From an uncultured bacterium (GTDB lineage: Bacteria; Verrucomicrobiota; Kiritimatiellia; RFP12; UBA1067): a stretch of 49,565 bases of DNA. The stretch's first letter is position 1. Every line of letters begins with the position of its first letter. Shown here piece after piece: positions 1 to 8,851 of this stretch. The notes under the pieces were generated by a model. The model made no database searches, was not told the DNA's origin, and saw nothing but the letters and a program-made list of their open reading frames with translations. The stretch lies in the NCBI GenBank assembly GCA_902799955.1, contig CADCCQ010000024.1, positions 1 to 49,565 on the forward strand, in the 5' to 3' direction. Made by a program: the position numbers and the translations under genes.

Positions 1-2
1 GC

Positions 3-1955
3 CTCGACTACGTTGCCTCCGACGGGACGCGATACGTCCACGACTTCGCCGAGCAGCGCGTCACCGCCGTGAAGCCCCCGTTGCTCGTCGACTACAACCA
101 GGATTCCCTGCTTGATGCACTTGACACGGCGGAGTCTCTTGGCCGGCGATTCTACTTCTGGACCAACACTGACGTCTGGCGGGACAACGATGCTTTTTCG
201 TCTTCGTTCTTTGACTGGGTTCGCGGGATGCTCGGTGATGACAACGGCGACGACGATGTCGTGAACGGACGCAACGATCTTGTCAACGTTTTGCCTGTCG
301 CCATCTGCGTTGAACCGTTCCTGTCTGCCTGGAGTGGACATGGCGTGAAAGTCGTCGTTCGTTCATGCGCGCCGGACGACGTTGTTCGCAGATGTTATTC
401 TGATCTAGAATGGACCTCTATGGATGGCGGCGTGTCTGATGATCTCGACGTTGACGACGAAAGTTCGTGGTGGAACTTACTCTACGAGCCGAAACTACAC
501 AGTGCTAGGATGAGACCTCTTGGAGCTGTTGGTGACGAGCTTTCCGGCGAAGTCGCGGCGCGGTCGGCATCAGAAAAAGGAGTTGTGTTCGTCGAGGCGA
601 ATGCTGAATGTTCTGATCCAATTGAGATTGCAGTGAAGGTGGGTGATGTTGAGATGATTGTCTACCGACCACCGGTTTCCTTTGTCGGAATCGACTCGAT
701 GTACCGTTGGCACAACATCCGATCTGCCGCCGGTGGGACGGATAACGACCCTACGCAGATTCCGCCAGCTGGAGGTCCGACGGGGATGCCGGATGACTGC
801 CGCGAGGACGTTGACCTCTTCTTCGTCCATGGCTACAACATGAATGTCAAGGAGGCCCGCGCATGGGGGCGGGCGTTCTTCAAGCGGCTCTGGTGGGCGG
901 GGTACAGGGGGCGCTACCACGTCGTAGCCTGGCGTGGTGACGAAGACCAGCGGTGGTTCCCGGGCGAGGGGCTTGTAACGCCGAACTACCAGAAGAATGT
1001 GGAGAACGCTTTTGCCTCGTCCGCCGCGCTTTCGAATGTTGTGACTTCGGCGACTGGGCGGAGGTTCATCGTCGCGCATTCGCTTGGCAACATGGTTGTG
1101 TCCGCTGCCGCGCAGGACTGGGGAATGCAGTACGAACGCTACTTCATGCTGAACGCCGCGGTTCCCGTCGAGGCATACGACCCAGACGCCGTGACGGGGG
1201 CGACACGGACGAACATGACGCCCCCGACATGGGCGGAATATGAGGAACGTCTCACGTCCGCCAACTGGTGCGGGCTGTTCGGTTCGGGCGATTCAAGGAG
1301 AGGCCTCTCTTGGAGCGGAAGGTTCGCATGCGTGACCAACACGGTGAACTACTATTCAAACGAAGAGGAAGTACTGAAGAACGGTTCCGGCAACGACCCG
1401 TATCCTGGGCGTGAATATGCATGGTACTACCAGGAGACGCATAAGGGGAGCAAGCCGTACATCCCAATATACAGCATGGGGCGCAACGAGGGCGGCTGGG
1501 GATTCAACCCGGCGTACGACACGGTAGTGACTGAATACAACCAGCAGTCGGGGCAATGGGTCGACCGAACCTTTCACATGACACCGGAGCAAGCCGCCGC
1601 CGTGACGAACGACCTGCGCACAGTGCCGTTCTTCCTGCCATTCGAGGATCCCGCGCTGCATGCGACGAATGCAATGCCGCAGATGTCTTACGCGTTGCGG
1701 GCGCAGCTCCTCGCCGACGCCATCCCCGCCCTCTCGTTCGCAGTCGGAGCGAATCCAGTAGATAAATTGGGTGGGGAAGGAGAGAACAAGTACAATGTCA
1801 ATATGGCGTCATGGTTCAAGAACACTGAAATGCTAAACAAGTTTACCAATATCGATGATGACGAACATCGTGAATGGCGACATACCTTCTTCCTGAAGGT
1901 CCCGTATTCCATTGTAAAGAAATTCTACAAGAATCTGTCCAATCGCGTCAAATGA
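3..1955 (+). CDS. C-terminal part of a large protein with an alpha/beta-hydrolase domain (5' end outside window)
   Basis: The frame is open from the first bases of the window with no stop before a possible GTG at 69, so this is probably the end of a longer protein. Counting from that GTG, an HGYN motif lies near residue 253 (oxyanion-hole region) and AHSLGN near 335-341 gives a nucleophile elbow with Ser338. An EWRHTFF motif close to the C-terminus may hold the catalytic His. This fits the alpha/beta-hydrolase (esterase/lipase-like) fold with Ala instead of Gly before the His-Ser pair. The first 240 residues are acidic and unrecognised. The next gene follows within 15 bp. The substrate is unknown, and it could be a domain attached to a surface or RHS-like protein. 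Confidence 0.75.
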   Translation, partial: LDYVASDGTRYVHDFAEQRVTAVKPPLLVDYNQDSLLDALDTAESLGRRFYFWTNTDVWRDNDAFSSSFFDWVRGMLGDDNGDDDVVNGRNDLVNVLPVAICVEPFLSAWSGHGVKVVVRSCAPDDVVRRCYSDLEWTSMDGGVSDDLDVDDESSWWNLLYEPKLHSARMRPLGAVGDELSGEVAARSASEKGVVFVEANAECSDPIEIAVKVGDVEMIVYRPPVSFVGIDSMYRWHNIRSAAGGTDNDPTQIPPAGGPTGMPDDCREDVDLFFVHGYNMNVKEARAWGRAFFKRLWWAGYRGRYHVVAWRGDEDQRWFPGEGLVTPNYQKNVENAFASSAALSNVVTSATGRRFIVAHSLGNMVVSAAAQDWGMQYERYFMLNAAVPVEAYDPDAVTGATRTNMTPPTWAEYEERLTSANWCGLFGSGDSRRGLSWSGRFACVTNTVNYYSNEEEVLKNGSGNDPYPGREYAWYYQETHKGSKPYIPIYSMGRNEGGWGFNPAYDTVVTEYNQQSGQWVDRTFHMTPEQAAAVTNDLRTVPFFLPFEDPALHATNAMPQMSYALRAQLLADAIPALSFAVGANPVDKLGGEGENKYNVNMASWFKNTEMLNKFTNIDDDEHREWRHTFFLKVPYSIVKKFYKNLSNRVK

Positions 1956-1969
1956 AAAGGAACGTACAA

Positions 1970-2962
1970 ATGAAGAGAAGAATGTGCATGAACATGTTTG
2001 TGATACTGGGTGCTTTCCACATAATTCCCGTTGGCATAGACAATACCGTGCGGGTCAATGTGCAAGTCAATGACGATGCCGGGATGCCGGTGAAAAACGC
2101 CATGGTCTCGGCGGGTACGCGTCGCGACAGGATAGATCTCTGGACCAACTCCAGCCCAGGGCATCGTTCCGTAAATGAAAAGACCGATAAGAAGGGACGG
2201 GTTTCCCTTGTTTTCCCATGTTACAGCGGGCATTTTAGACTTGCTGTCTCGGCTGACGGATATTATACGGAAGTTCCGGATAAGTTTTCGTTTAAAACAA
2301 GCGGGACGGGATTTTTCACCCCGAATCTTGCCGAATATGAGAAATCCATTACGGTGACTTTGAAGAAAAAAAAGAATCCCATACCAATGATTGCTCGCGG
2401 CTTCCCCAGAAAACGTGGTAGATATTTTGCTTTAAAGCAAGGTCATGGTACGTACGCATATGATTTTGAGATGTGCGATCTTCTTCCGCCATACGGGAAT
2501 GGAAAAATCGCAGATATAAGCATCGACGCATATTTGGTAATGACAAATGGGGGATATATTTGCCGTGGAAGCCTTATTTTCAATGCCGGAGGAGCATACA
2601 AGGCAATAAAACACAAGACAAGTGATTTCAAATCGATTTACTGTGCTGATACGAATGCCTGTTTCACGACCTCCTTCCCCTTTGTTGAATATTGTGGGAA
2701 CAATGTATATGAATACCCATTCAGTCCATTACCGTTACTGACGCTGGATGAGTATTTTGTGTTTCGAGTACGTGAGGTTCGAAATGGAAAAGGCGAATTG
2801 TTATCAGCGCACTATGGTAAGATTTATGGTTCCATTTGTATTGGGGAGTGGTTGGATTTTCCACAGGCAGTTTTCAATCCACGCCCCAACGACACCAATC
2901 TAGAATTTGACCCTGAACGGAATCTCTATCACGGCAAGAAAGAGCGCGTAATGATTCCGTGA
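1970..2962 (+). CDS. secreted protein of unknown function with an N-terminal Ig-like/carboxypeptidase-regulatory-like domain
   Basis: The protein has 330 residues. The start at 1970 is preferred because AAAAGGA lies 8 bp upstream; an earlier ATG at 1952 overlaps the previous stop. The N-terminus (MKRRMCMNMFVILGAF) looks like a signal peptide. Residues ~25-130 resemble a bacterial Ig-like or carboxypeptidase-regulatory domain: VRVNVQVNDDAGMPVKNAMV, then TDKKGRVSLVFP and FRLAVSADGYY. The remaining 200 residues are not recognised. Base composition is clearly more AT-rich than the neighbours, which may point to recent acquisition. With the hydrolase upstream it could form a secreted pair, but nothing in the sequence proves a joint function. 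Confidence 0.75.
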   Translation: MKRRMCMNMFVILGAFHIIPVGIDNTVRVNVQVNDDAGMPVKNAMVSAGTRRDRIDLWTNSSPGHRSVNEKTDKKGRVSLVFPCYSGHFRLAVSADGYYTEVPDKFSFKTSGTGFFTPNLAEYEKSITVTLKKKKNPIPMIARGFPRKRGRYFALKQGHGTYAYDFEMCDLLPPYGNGKIADISIDAYLVMTNGGYICRGSLIFNAGGAYKAIKHKTSDFKSIYCADTNACFTTSFPFVEYCGNNVYEYPFSPLPLLTLDEYFVFRVREVRNGKGELLSAHYGKIYGSICIGEWLDFPQAVFNPRPNDTNLEFDPERNLYHGKKERVMIP

Positions 2963-2972
2963 GATTTTAAGT

Positions 2973-2978
2973 TATAAT
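2973..2978 (+). promoter_or_regulatory. -10 element (TATAAT) of the methyltransferase gene
   Basis: A perfect TATAAT lies 11 bp before the ATG at 2990. No good -35 is seen at 16-18 bp. Transcription would begin around 2985, leaving only a few bases before the start codon, and no Shine-Dalgarno sequence is present. The mRNA may therefore be leaderless or nearly so. Confidence 0.5.
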
Positions 2979-2989
2979 ATCTGCTAGCC

Positions 2990-4021
2990 ATGAAACGAAC
3001 TCTGAACACGACAATCAATCGCTCTAAGAACGAGAAGAACGACGAGCACTACACCCAGCTCGCCGATATTGAGAACGAGGTGCGGCACTACCGCGACCAG
3101 TTCAGGGGCAAGACAGTTCTCTGCAACTGCGACGACCCGCGCTGCAGCAACTTCTTCAAGTACTTCACGCGCAGCTTTGAAATCCTCGGCCTGAAGCGCG
3201 TCATCGCCACCTGCTACAAGAGCCAGGACGTCGATCTGTTCACGCAGAAGTCTTGTGAGAAGGCCGTCTATCAAATCTACGACGGCGACGCCAACGGCAA
3301 CCGCGAGGTGGACGACGAAGAGATCGACGTCAAGGAACTTGAGGGCGACGGCAGTTTCGACAGCCCCGAATGTCTGCGCCTCCTCGACGAGGCGGACATC
3401 GTGGTGACGAATCCTCCGTTCTCGCGTTTTCTGGACTTTCTGCCGCTTCTCATCAACAGGGGAAAGAAGTTTCTCATACTTGGCAACAACCTTCATGCCA
3501 CTACGAAGGAAATCTTCCCGTTCTTTCAGTCTAACCAGGTATGGCTCGGCTATTACTATGGTAACATGAACTTCATTGTCCCCGACCACTACAGGCTTGA
3601 GGGTAACCGGGCTTGGGTGGATGAGAAGGGGCAGAAGTGGCACAGTCTCGGAAACATCGTTTGGTACACGAACCTTGAAGTCAAAAAGCGCCACGAGCCG
3701 CTGACGCTGTTCAAAAAGTACGATCCCGTCGTCAACTTCAAGTATTTCAACTACGACGCAATCGACTGTAATAGGTACACGGACATCCCGATGGACTACT
3801 TCGGCGAAATCGGCGTCCCGATCACGTACCTCTGTCACCACAACCCCGATCAGTTTGAACTTGTAGGAACGGCTCTTCAACTTGCCGACATGCAAAAGGT
3901 GAAAGATCGCATGGGAAGATGCGACGGAGGACGTAGGTTCTACCGCGAGGAAGGTTCGCGGATCGTGAGGATGTTTGATCGAATCGTCATAAGGAGGAAA
4001 GATGGAAATCACGCTTCATAA
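2990..4021 (+). CDS. EcoRI-type adenine-specific DNA methyltransferase
   Basis: The 343-residue protein matches the EcoRI-methylase family in overall plan. The N-terminus (NEKNDEHYTQLADIENEVRHY) and the VLCNCDDPRCSNFFKYF stretch (residues ~36-52) are typical, with the latter in the place of the SAM-binding motif I. NPPF at 141-144 is the catalytic motif IV of N6-adenine methyltransferases, preceded by DEADIVVT. The expected role is methylation of adenine in a specific DNA site for self-protection. Its last 20 bp overlap the DUF262-HNH gene, so the two are almost certainly translated together. No EcoRI-like endonuclease is visible, so the HNH protein would be the restriction partner (inference). 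Confidence 0.88.
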   Translation: MKRTLNTTINRSKNEKNDEHYTQLADIENEVRHYRDQFRGKTVLCNCDDPRCSNFFKYFTRSFEILGLKRVIATCYKSQDVDLFTQKSCEKAVYQIYDGDANGNREVDDEEIDVKELEGDGSFDSPECLRLLDEADIVVTNPPFSRFLDFLPLLINRGKKFLILGNNLHATTKEIFPFFQSNQVWLGYYYGNMNFIVPDHYRLEGNRAWVDEKGQKWHSLGNIVWYTNLEVKKRHEPLTLFKKYDPVVNFKYFNYDAIDCNRYTDIPMDYFGEIGVPITYLCHHNPDQFELVGTALQLADMQKVKDRMGRCDGGRRFYREEGSRIVRMFDRIVIRRKDGNHAS

Positions 4022-5120
4022 GATCAAGGTGCGCGACTTGGTCGCGGGTTACCGCGACGAGGGCGACGAGGGCGTTTACGGCTACGGCGGCAAACTGGAC
4101 ATCCGTCCGCCCTATCAGCGCGAGTTCGTATACGACCAGAAGGACAGGCTTCTCGTCATCGATTCGATCATGCATGGTTTCCCGCTGAACGCAATGTACT
4201 GGATCGTGCGCGACGACGGAGGTTACGAGGTGATGGACGGGCAGCAGCGCACGATTTCCATCTGCCAGTATTTCAACAACGACTTCTCCTACGAGGAGCG
4301 GTACTTCGGTCGGCTCGACGGTGCGGAGGATGCGCGTCAGAAGAAGTTCCTAGACTACGAGCTGACGGTCTATTTCTGCAGCGGCGATGACGAGGAGAAG
4401 ATCAAGTGGTTTGAACGGATTAACGTCGCGGGCAAGGAACTTTCCGCGCAGGAAATGCGCAACGCCGTCTATCACGGGCCGTGGGTGTCGGACGCGAAAC
4501 GCTGGTTCTCGAAGCGCAACTGTCCGGCAGTCAACATCGCCCGGAACTACGTCGTGGCTGAGTTCGAGCGTCAGGGCTGCCTTGAGCGGGCGATCCAGTG
4601 GTTCATCGGCAAGAAGGACGACAAGGCGATTCGCGAGTACATGGCGGAGCGAAAGAAGGACGGCGACACCGACGCGAGCGAGCTGTGGAGCTACTTCAGC
4701 AACGTCATCACGTGGATCGAGGCGAAGTTCAAGCACACGAGCGACCGCGTGAAGATTCTGAAGGGGCTGGACTGGGGGTATTGGTACGCCAAGTACGGCA
4801 AGGCCAAGCTCGACACGGCGAAAATCGAGAAGGAGACGCAACGTCTCTTGAAGGACAAGGACGTGACGAAGAAAAGCGGCATCATCCCGTACCTTCTCGA
4901 CGGCGACGAACGACATTTGAGCATACGCGCATTTGACGACGACGAGAAGCTTGCCGCCTACACGCGTCAGGGCGGCGCCTGCGTGAAATGCGGGAAGCAC
5001 TTCGCCATCGAGGAAATGCAGGCTGACCATATCACTCCGTGGGCGAAGGGCGGCAAGACCGTCGCGGAGAACTGCCAGATGCTGTGCGCGGACTGTAACC
5101 GCCGCAAGAGCGACGTGTGA
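4002..5120 (+). CDS. DUF262 domain protein with C-terminal HNH nuclease domain
   Basis: The protein has 372 residues. The N-terminal DUF262 domain shows PPYQREFVYD (~33-42), a ParB/GmrS-like signature, and DGQQRTIS at 79-86. INVAGKELSAQEMRNAVYHG (~141-160) is also typical of DUF262. The C-terminus is an HNH module with paired zinc cysteines (C327/C330 and C362/C365), the DH pair 342-343, and Asn at 357 and 366. DUF262 proteins such as GmrS and its relatives use nucleotides to direct restriction of DNA, often modified DNA. The start overlaps the methylase by 20 bp behind an AGGAGG-type site, so the pair probably forms a two-gene modification/restriction unit. Whether it cuts unmethylated DNA (classical restriction) or foreign modified DNA cannot be told from sequence. 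Confidence 0.85.
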   Translation: MEITLHKIKVRDLVAGYRDEGDEGVYGYGGKLDIRPPYQREFVYDQKDRLLVIDSIMHGFPLNAMYWIVRDDGGYEVMDGQQRTISICQYFNNDFSYEERYFGRLDGAEDARQKKFLDYELTVYFCSGDDEEKIKWFERINVAGKELSAQEMRNAVYHGPWVSDAKRWFSKRNCPAVNIARNYVVAEFERQGCLERAIQWFIGKKDDKAIREYMAERKKDGDTDASELWSYFSNVITWIEAKFKHTSDRVKILKGLDWGYWYAKYGKAKLDTAKIEKETQRLLKDKDVTKKSGIIPYLLDGDERHLSIRAFDDDEKLAAYTRQGGACVKCGKHFAIEEMQADHITPWAKGGKTVAENCQMLCADCNRRKSDV

Positions 5121-5441
5121 ACGGTAATAGAAGCAAGAGGGTCCTTCTGTATATGTTTTACTGTATATGCTTGACTGCGTCGCGGCAGTAGTTTGTGTTG
5201 CTAGGGGACTCGAAGTTACGGAGGACAGGAAAGCAGAAGCTCGCGAAGGCGGGGATGATGCCGCGGAACTTATGAAGGGAAGAGGATAGACCGGGGAAAA
5301 GTGTGCCAGCCTCGACCGAAAGTGTACCAAGAAGTTCGGAAAGTTTATGCCGACCATGGCGCGACGACGCCTCGGAAAAGGCGAAGAAGAAATCCAAACG
5401 GAAAATGGCCCTGCGTTTGGCAGCACACAAACACGCTGAAA
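5121..5441 (+). other. non-coding stretch with short repeats, possible insertion-sequence remnant
   Basis: No convincing gene is seen in this interval. CTGTATATG occurs twice near 5149-5169. GAAAAGTGTGCCA (from ~5296) and GAAAGTGTACCA (from ~5318) are imperfect direct repeats about 22 bp apart. Repeated AAAGTGTGCCA-like blocks resemble the multiple terminal repeats of IS21-family elements, but no transposase is present, so this is only a possible relic. Confidence 0.35.
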
Positions 5442-5452
5442 TCTGGTATACT
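5442..5452 (+). promoter_or_regulatory. extended -10 promoter of the corrinoid/glycosidase operon
   Basis: TCTGGTATACT includes TGG directly before TATACT, an extended -10 type also seen at other promoters here. No consensus -35 is found at 17 bp. An AGGAGG ribosome site follows at 5459-5464, 8 bp before the ATG at 5473. Confidence 0.5.
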
Positions 5453-5472
5453 ATTGTACAGGAGGAAAGAAT

Positions 5473-6507
5473 ATGGGTGAGAGAATCGAACTGGTGAAGA
5501 GGGCGTTCGCGGGAGAGGCCGTCGAACGCATCCCCGTGATGGCGCACAACTTCCTTATGGCCGTGCGCGAGGCCGGCTTTACGCAGAAACAGTTCCGCGA
5601 GAGCCCCGACGTGATGGTGAAGGCCATGACGGAGGCGACGATGAAGTACGACCTCGACTGCGTGCTCCTGGACGTCGACACTGCGCTTCTCGCATCGGCG
5701 TGCGGCGCGGACGTGATGTACCCCGACGACCTCGCGGCGGTCGCGAAGGGAACCCAGCCCGTACCGCTCGAGGAGCTGCCCGACAAGGTGAAGGAGGTTG
5801 ACCTCCTTGCCTCGAAGCGCGTCCGCCACTACCTCGAGGCCGCCGAGCGCCTCGTCGCGTGGGGCAACGAGAACGACCGCTTCATCCGCATCAACGCCGA
5901 CCAGGGCGCGTTCTCGCTCGCGTGCATCCTCACTGGCATGGACGAGTTCATGATGGACCTCCTCGACGAGGACTACGAAGAGGACATCAACCGCCTCCTC
6001 GACGCCACGTACTCCGTCGCGCTCAAGATGCACGAGCTCTGTTTCGCCACGGGCGCGCACATGACGAGCTACGGCAACAGCTCCGAAGGGTGCAGCGTCA
6101 TCTCCCCGGCGCTCTTCCGCCAGTTCGCCAAGGAACGCGAAACGCGCCTCGCGGCAGATTTGAAGGCGCGCGGCATCCCGTTCCTATGCCACATCTGCGG
6201 CGATGTGAACCCGATCCTCCCCGACCTCGTGGAGACTGGATGCCCCGCCTACGAGCTGGACTGGAAGACCGACGCGGAGCGCGTGTTCGAAGTCGCGCAC
6301 GGTAAGTTCACGCTCTCCGGCAACGTCGACCCCGCGCTCTTCGTTACGGGCACGCCAGACGAGGTGTACGCGGCGTCGAAGAAGGTGTGCGACCTCTTCC
6401 GCGGCAAGGGCGGACTCGTCCTCTGCTCCGGCTGCGCGCTCGGCCCGAACACGAAGAGCGAGAACCTCCAGGCATTCGTTCGCGCTTCGCGGGAGACGTG
6501 CACATGA
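5473..6507 (+). CDS. UroD-like corrinoid methyltransferase (MtaA/CmuA/MtvB-type)
   Basis: The 344-residue protein belongs to the uroporphyrinogen-decarboxylase-like superfamily, including the subgroup that moves methyl groups on or off corrinoid proteins. Likely zinc ligands are visible: H240-x-C242 in FLCHICGD and C321 in CSGCALGP. Haem UroD lacks this HxC...C set, so a methyltransferase role is favoured over porphyrin synthesis. The last codons overlap the next start (ATGA at 6504-6507), and the corrinoid protein lies two genes downstream. It is either the substrate:corrinoid enzyme, as for MtvB-type O-demethylases, or the corrinoid:acceptor enzyme. The substrate is unknown. Confidence 0.83.
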   Translation: MGERIELVKRAFAGEAVERIPVMAHNFLMAVREAGFTQKQFRESPDVMVKAMTEATMKYDLDCVLLDVDTALLASACGADVMYPDDLAAVAKGTQPVPLEELPDKVKEVDLLASKRVRHYLEAAERLVAWGNENDRFIRINADQGAFSLACILTGMDEFMMDLLDEDYEEDINRLLDATYSVALKMHELCFATGAHMTSYGNSSEGCSVISPALFRQFAKERETRLAADLKARGIPFLCHICGDVNPILPDLVETGCPAYELDWKTDAERVFEVAHGKFTLSGNVDPALFVTGTPDEVYAASKKVCDLFRGKGGLVLCSGCALGPNTKSENLQAFVRASRETCT

Positions 6508-8840
6508 AGACAATTGCCCTGTATCGTCGCCTGATGGCGATGGCGTTTGCGGGCGCCGTGCAGTTTGCGCTGGCGGCGGAGGTTCTGTATGATTTCGAGA
6601 CAGAAGCGGAACGCAAGGCTGTCCCCGCCGCGGAGGGCAAGACCTTCTCTGTGTGTGTGACCAATGCGTTCGCGACATCGGGGACGCATGCCCTCGGTTT
6701 CACGTGCCAGCCGTGGAAGAGCGGGATGCCCCAATGGCCGTCATTCACGCTGAAGTCGTCCGTCAAGGACTGGAGCGGCTACGACAGGCTTGTGGTGGAC
6801 GTGGTGAACGTGGGCGAGGCAGGCGATTCGCTCAACGTTTTCATTGCCGGGCCGGACGGGCGCGTGCAGAATGGACTTAACGCAACGATGCGCCTGCCCG
6901 GGAAGGGATATGTGCAGTGGGTCGTGCCGTTGAAGAAATGGCCGAAGGCGGTGCCCTCCAGCGACATCGCCCGCATCCACTTCTTCACTTCGAACCCGAA
7001 GGGGTTCCGCGTGGCGCTCGACCGCCTGACGCTTCTGAAGAAGGGCGAGACGCCGCCCGCACCCGATGGTCCGCTCGTGGGACGTGACATCCTGCCGCTT
7101 GTGGCGGACGGGCGTAAGGCAATGGAAGAGCGCATCGGCGAACTTGACCAGTGGAAGACGCACGCGCTTGACTACATCCGCTTCAGCGAGGCGTGCCGGT
7201 CGAGCGGCATCGCCTCCCGCGACATGCTGCTCGGCGTGGCCTCGTCGATGGAGCAGGTCATGCCGCGCGGACGGTTTGCCGCGAAGCCCCTGACGAATGA
7301 CGGCATTTTCATCCGCCTTGCCGGGAACGAATACGAAAGCGTGCAGCTACTCGTCGCGCCGGTGGCGAAAGACCTGTCGGACGTGAAGGTGCGCGTGGAG
7401 GACAACTTGAAGGGCGATGGCGGCGCCTTCGCCGCCGCGAACGTGCAGTGCCACGTGACCGGGTACGTGAAGACAACCCGCACGCCGCCGTACAGGGTCG
7501 GACGCGACAAGCACAAGCCCGTTGTCGGCTGGTGGCCGAATCCGATTCTCGGCTTTCTCGACGGAGTGGACATCAGGGATCAGGATGTCCAGAGCTTCTG
7601 GATCCGCGTCCGCTGTCCCGAAGGCCAGCGCGCGGGCGTCTATCGCGGCACTTTGCTCGTCTCGGCGAAGGGCGTCGAGACGGTTCGCGTTCCTTTCGCG
7701 GTGCGCGTGAACAGCTTCTCGCTCGGCCGCACGTCCGCGCTGCCGCTCGCCGTCACATTCGGTCCGTCCGCGAATGTTCAGCATGAATCCCCGGAAACCA
7801 TCGCATACGTGGCGGCGCTGCGGGCGGATCCTCTCGCCCCGATCAACATCTGGCGGAAGCACAAGCGCGAATGGGTGACGTTCCTCGCCGACTACCTCAT
7901 TCCGTATGACAGCCTCTATCACCACAGTGACACCAATCGCCTGGACGCCATCCGGCAGTTGAAGGAGGAAGGTCGCACGGGCTGGTTCAATCTCGGTTAC
8001 TGGTCGTACCCCAAGTCCACTAACGAGGTTGAGATGGCGAAGTGGCGCGAGAGGACGATCCCGCGTCTCCAAAAGTTCTACGAAGGCGCGAAGGCGATCG
8101 GCGTGCAGGATTATGCATACGTGTACGGGTGCGACGAGGTGAACAAGGAGTACTTCCCCGCCATCCGCGCGGCTGTCGGCGAGATCAAGAAGGCGCTGCC
8201 GGGCGTTCCCGTCTCTACCACGGCATACGACCACGAGTTCGGCGTGGGCACGCCGCTCGACGTGATGGACTGGTTCACGCCGCTCACGCCGAAGTTCAAC
8301 GTCGAGAAGGCGGCGGCTTCGCGCAAGGCTGGGCACCAGGTGTGGTGGTACATCTGCTGCGGCCCGCACGCGCCCTACGCGAACATGTTCATCGAGTGCC
8401 CCGCGATCGAGGGCCGCATCCTGATGGGCGCGCAGAGCGTGCGGATGCGTCCGGACGGCTTCCTCTACTACCAGATTTCGATCTGGAACTCGAAGCGGTG
8501 CATCACGTCGGGTCCGTTCACCGACTGGGATCCGCGCAGCTGGACCACCTACCACGGCGACGGCGCGTGGACGTGCGTAGGGCCGGACGGGACGCCCGTT
8601 CCCACGATCCGGCTTGAGAACTTCCGCGACGGGCTCGAGGATTTCGCCTACGCGAAGCTGCTGGAGGCGAAGCTCGCCGCCCGCAAAGGTGCTGACGACG
8701 AGTGGAGCCGCAAGGCGAGGGAATTGCTTGCCGTCCCGCAGGACGTGATGGAGACGATGACAAAGTACACCGACGACCCTGCGGCGGTCTATCGCTGGCG
8801 CGACGCGATGGCCGATTTGATCGAGTCGTCAAATCGTTAA
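6504..8840 (+). CDS. secreted GH123-like (DUF4091) glycoside hydrolase
   Basis: The protein has 778 residues and starts in an ATGA overlap with the methyltransferase gene, with GGGAG 9 bp upstream. A signal peptide (MKTIALYRRLMAMAFAGAV...ALAA) is followed by a beta-sandwich, carbohydrate-binding-like region (~25-180). The DUF4091/GH123-type catalytic region includes GYWSYPK and a D544-E545 pair in YVYGCDEVNKEYFP, matching the Asp-Glu pair of GH123 enzymes. VMDWFTPL, WWYICCGP and the late RLENFRDGLEDFAY are typical of this family. Characterised GH123 enzymes are N-acetylgalactosaminidases, but many DUF4091 members are untested, so the sugar specificity is inference. Its place between a methyltransferase and a corrinoid protein is unusual. 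Confidence 0.82.
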   Translation: MKTIALYRRLMAMAFAGAVQFALAAEVLYDFETEAERKAVPAAEGKTFSVCVTNAFATSGTHALGFTCQPWKSGMPQWPSFTLKSSVKDWSGYDRLVVDVVNVGEAGDSLNVFIAGPDGRVQNGLNATMRLPGKGYVQWVVPLKKWPKAVPSSDIARIHFFTSNPKGFRVALDRLTLLKKGETPPAPDGPLVGRDILPLVADGRKAMEERIGELDQWKTHALDYIRFSEACRSSGIASRDMLLGVASSMEQVMPRGRFAAKPLTNDGIFIRLAGNEYESVQLLVAPVAKDLSDVKVRVEDNLKGDGGAFAAANVQCHVTGYVKTTRTPPYRVGRDKHKPVVGWWPNPILGFLDGVDIRDQDVQSFWIRVRCPEGQRAGVYRGTLLVSAKGVETVRVPFAVRVNSFSLGRTSALPLAVTFGPSANVQHESPETIAYVAALRADPLAPINIWRKHKREWVTFLADYLIPYDSLYHHSDTNRLDAIRQLKEEGRTGWFNLGYWSYPKSTNEVEMAKWRERTIPRLQKFYEGAKAIGVQDYAYVYGCDEVNKEYFPAIRAAVGEIKKALPGVPVSTTAYDHEFGVGTPLDVMDWFTPLTPKFNVEKAAASRKAGHQVWWYICCGPHAPYANMFIECPAIEGRILMGAQSVRMRPDGFLYYQISIWNSKRCITSGPFTDWDPRSWTTYHGDGAWTCVGPDGTPVPTIRLENFRDGLEDFAYAKLLEAKLAARKGADDEWSRKARELLAVPQDVMETMTKYTDDPAAVYRWRDAMADLIESSNR

Positions 8841-8851
8841 AGAAGAACACT

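Noticed and set aside
5473..6507. Haem uroporphyrinogen decarboxylase (hemE)
   Set aside because: The HxC...C zinc-type residues and the neighbouring corrinoid protein fit the methyltransferase branch better.
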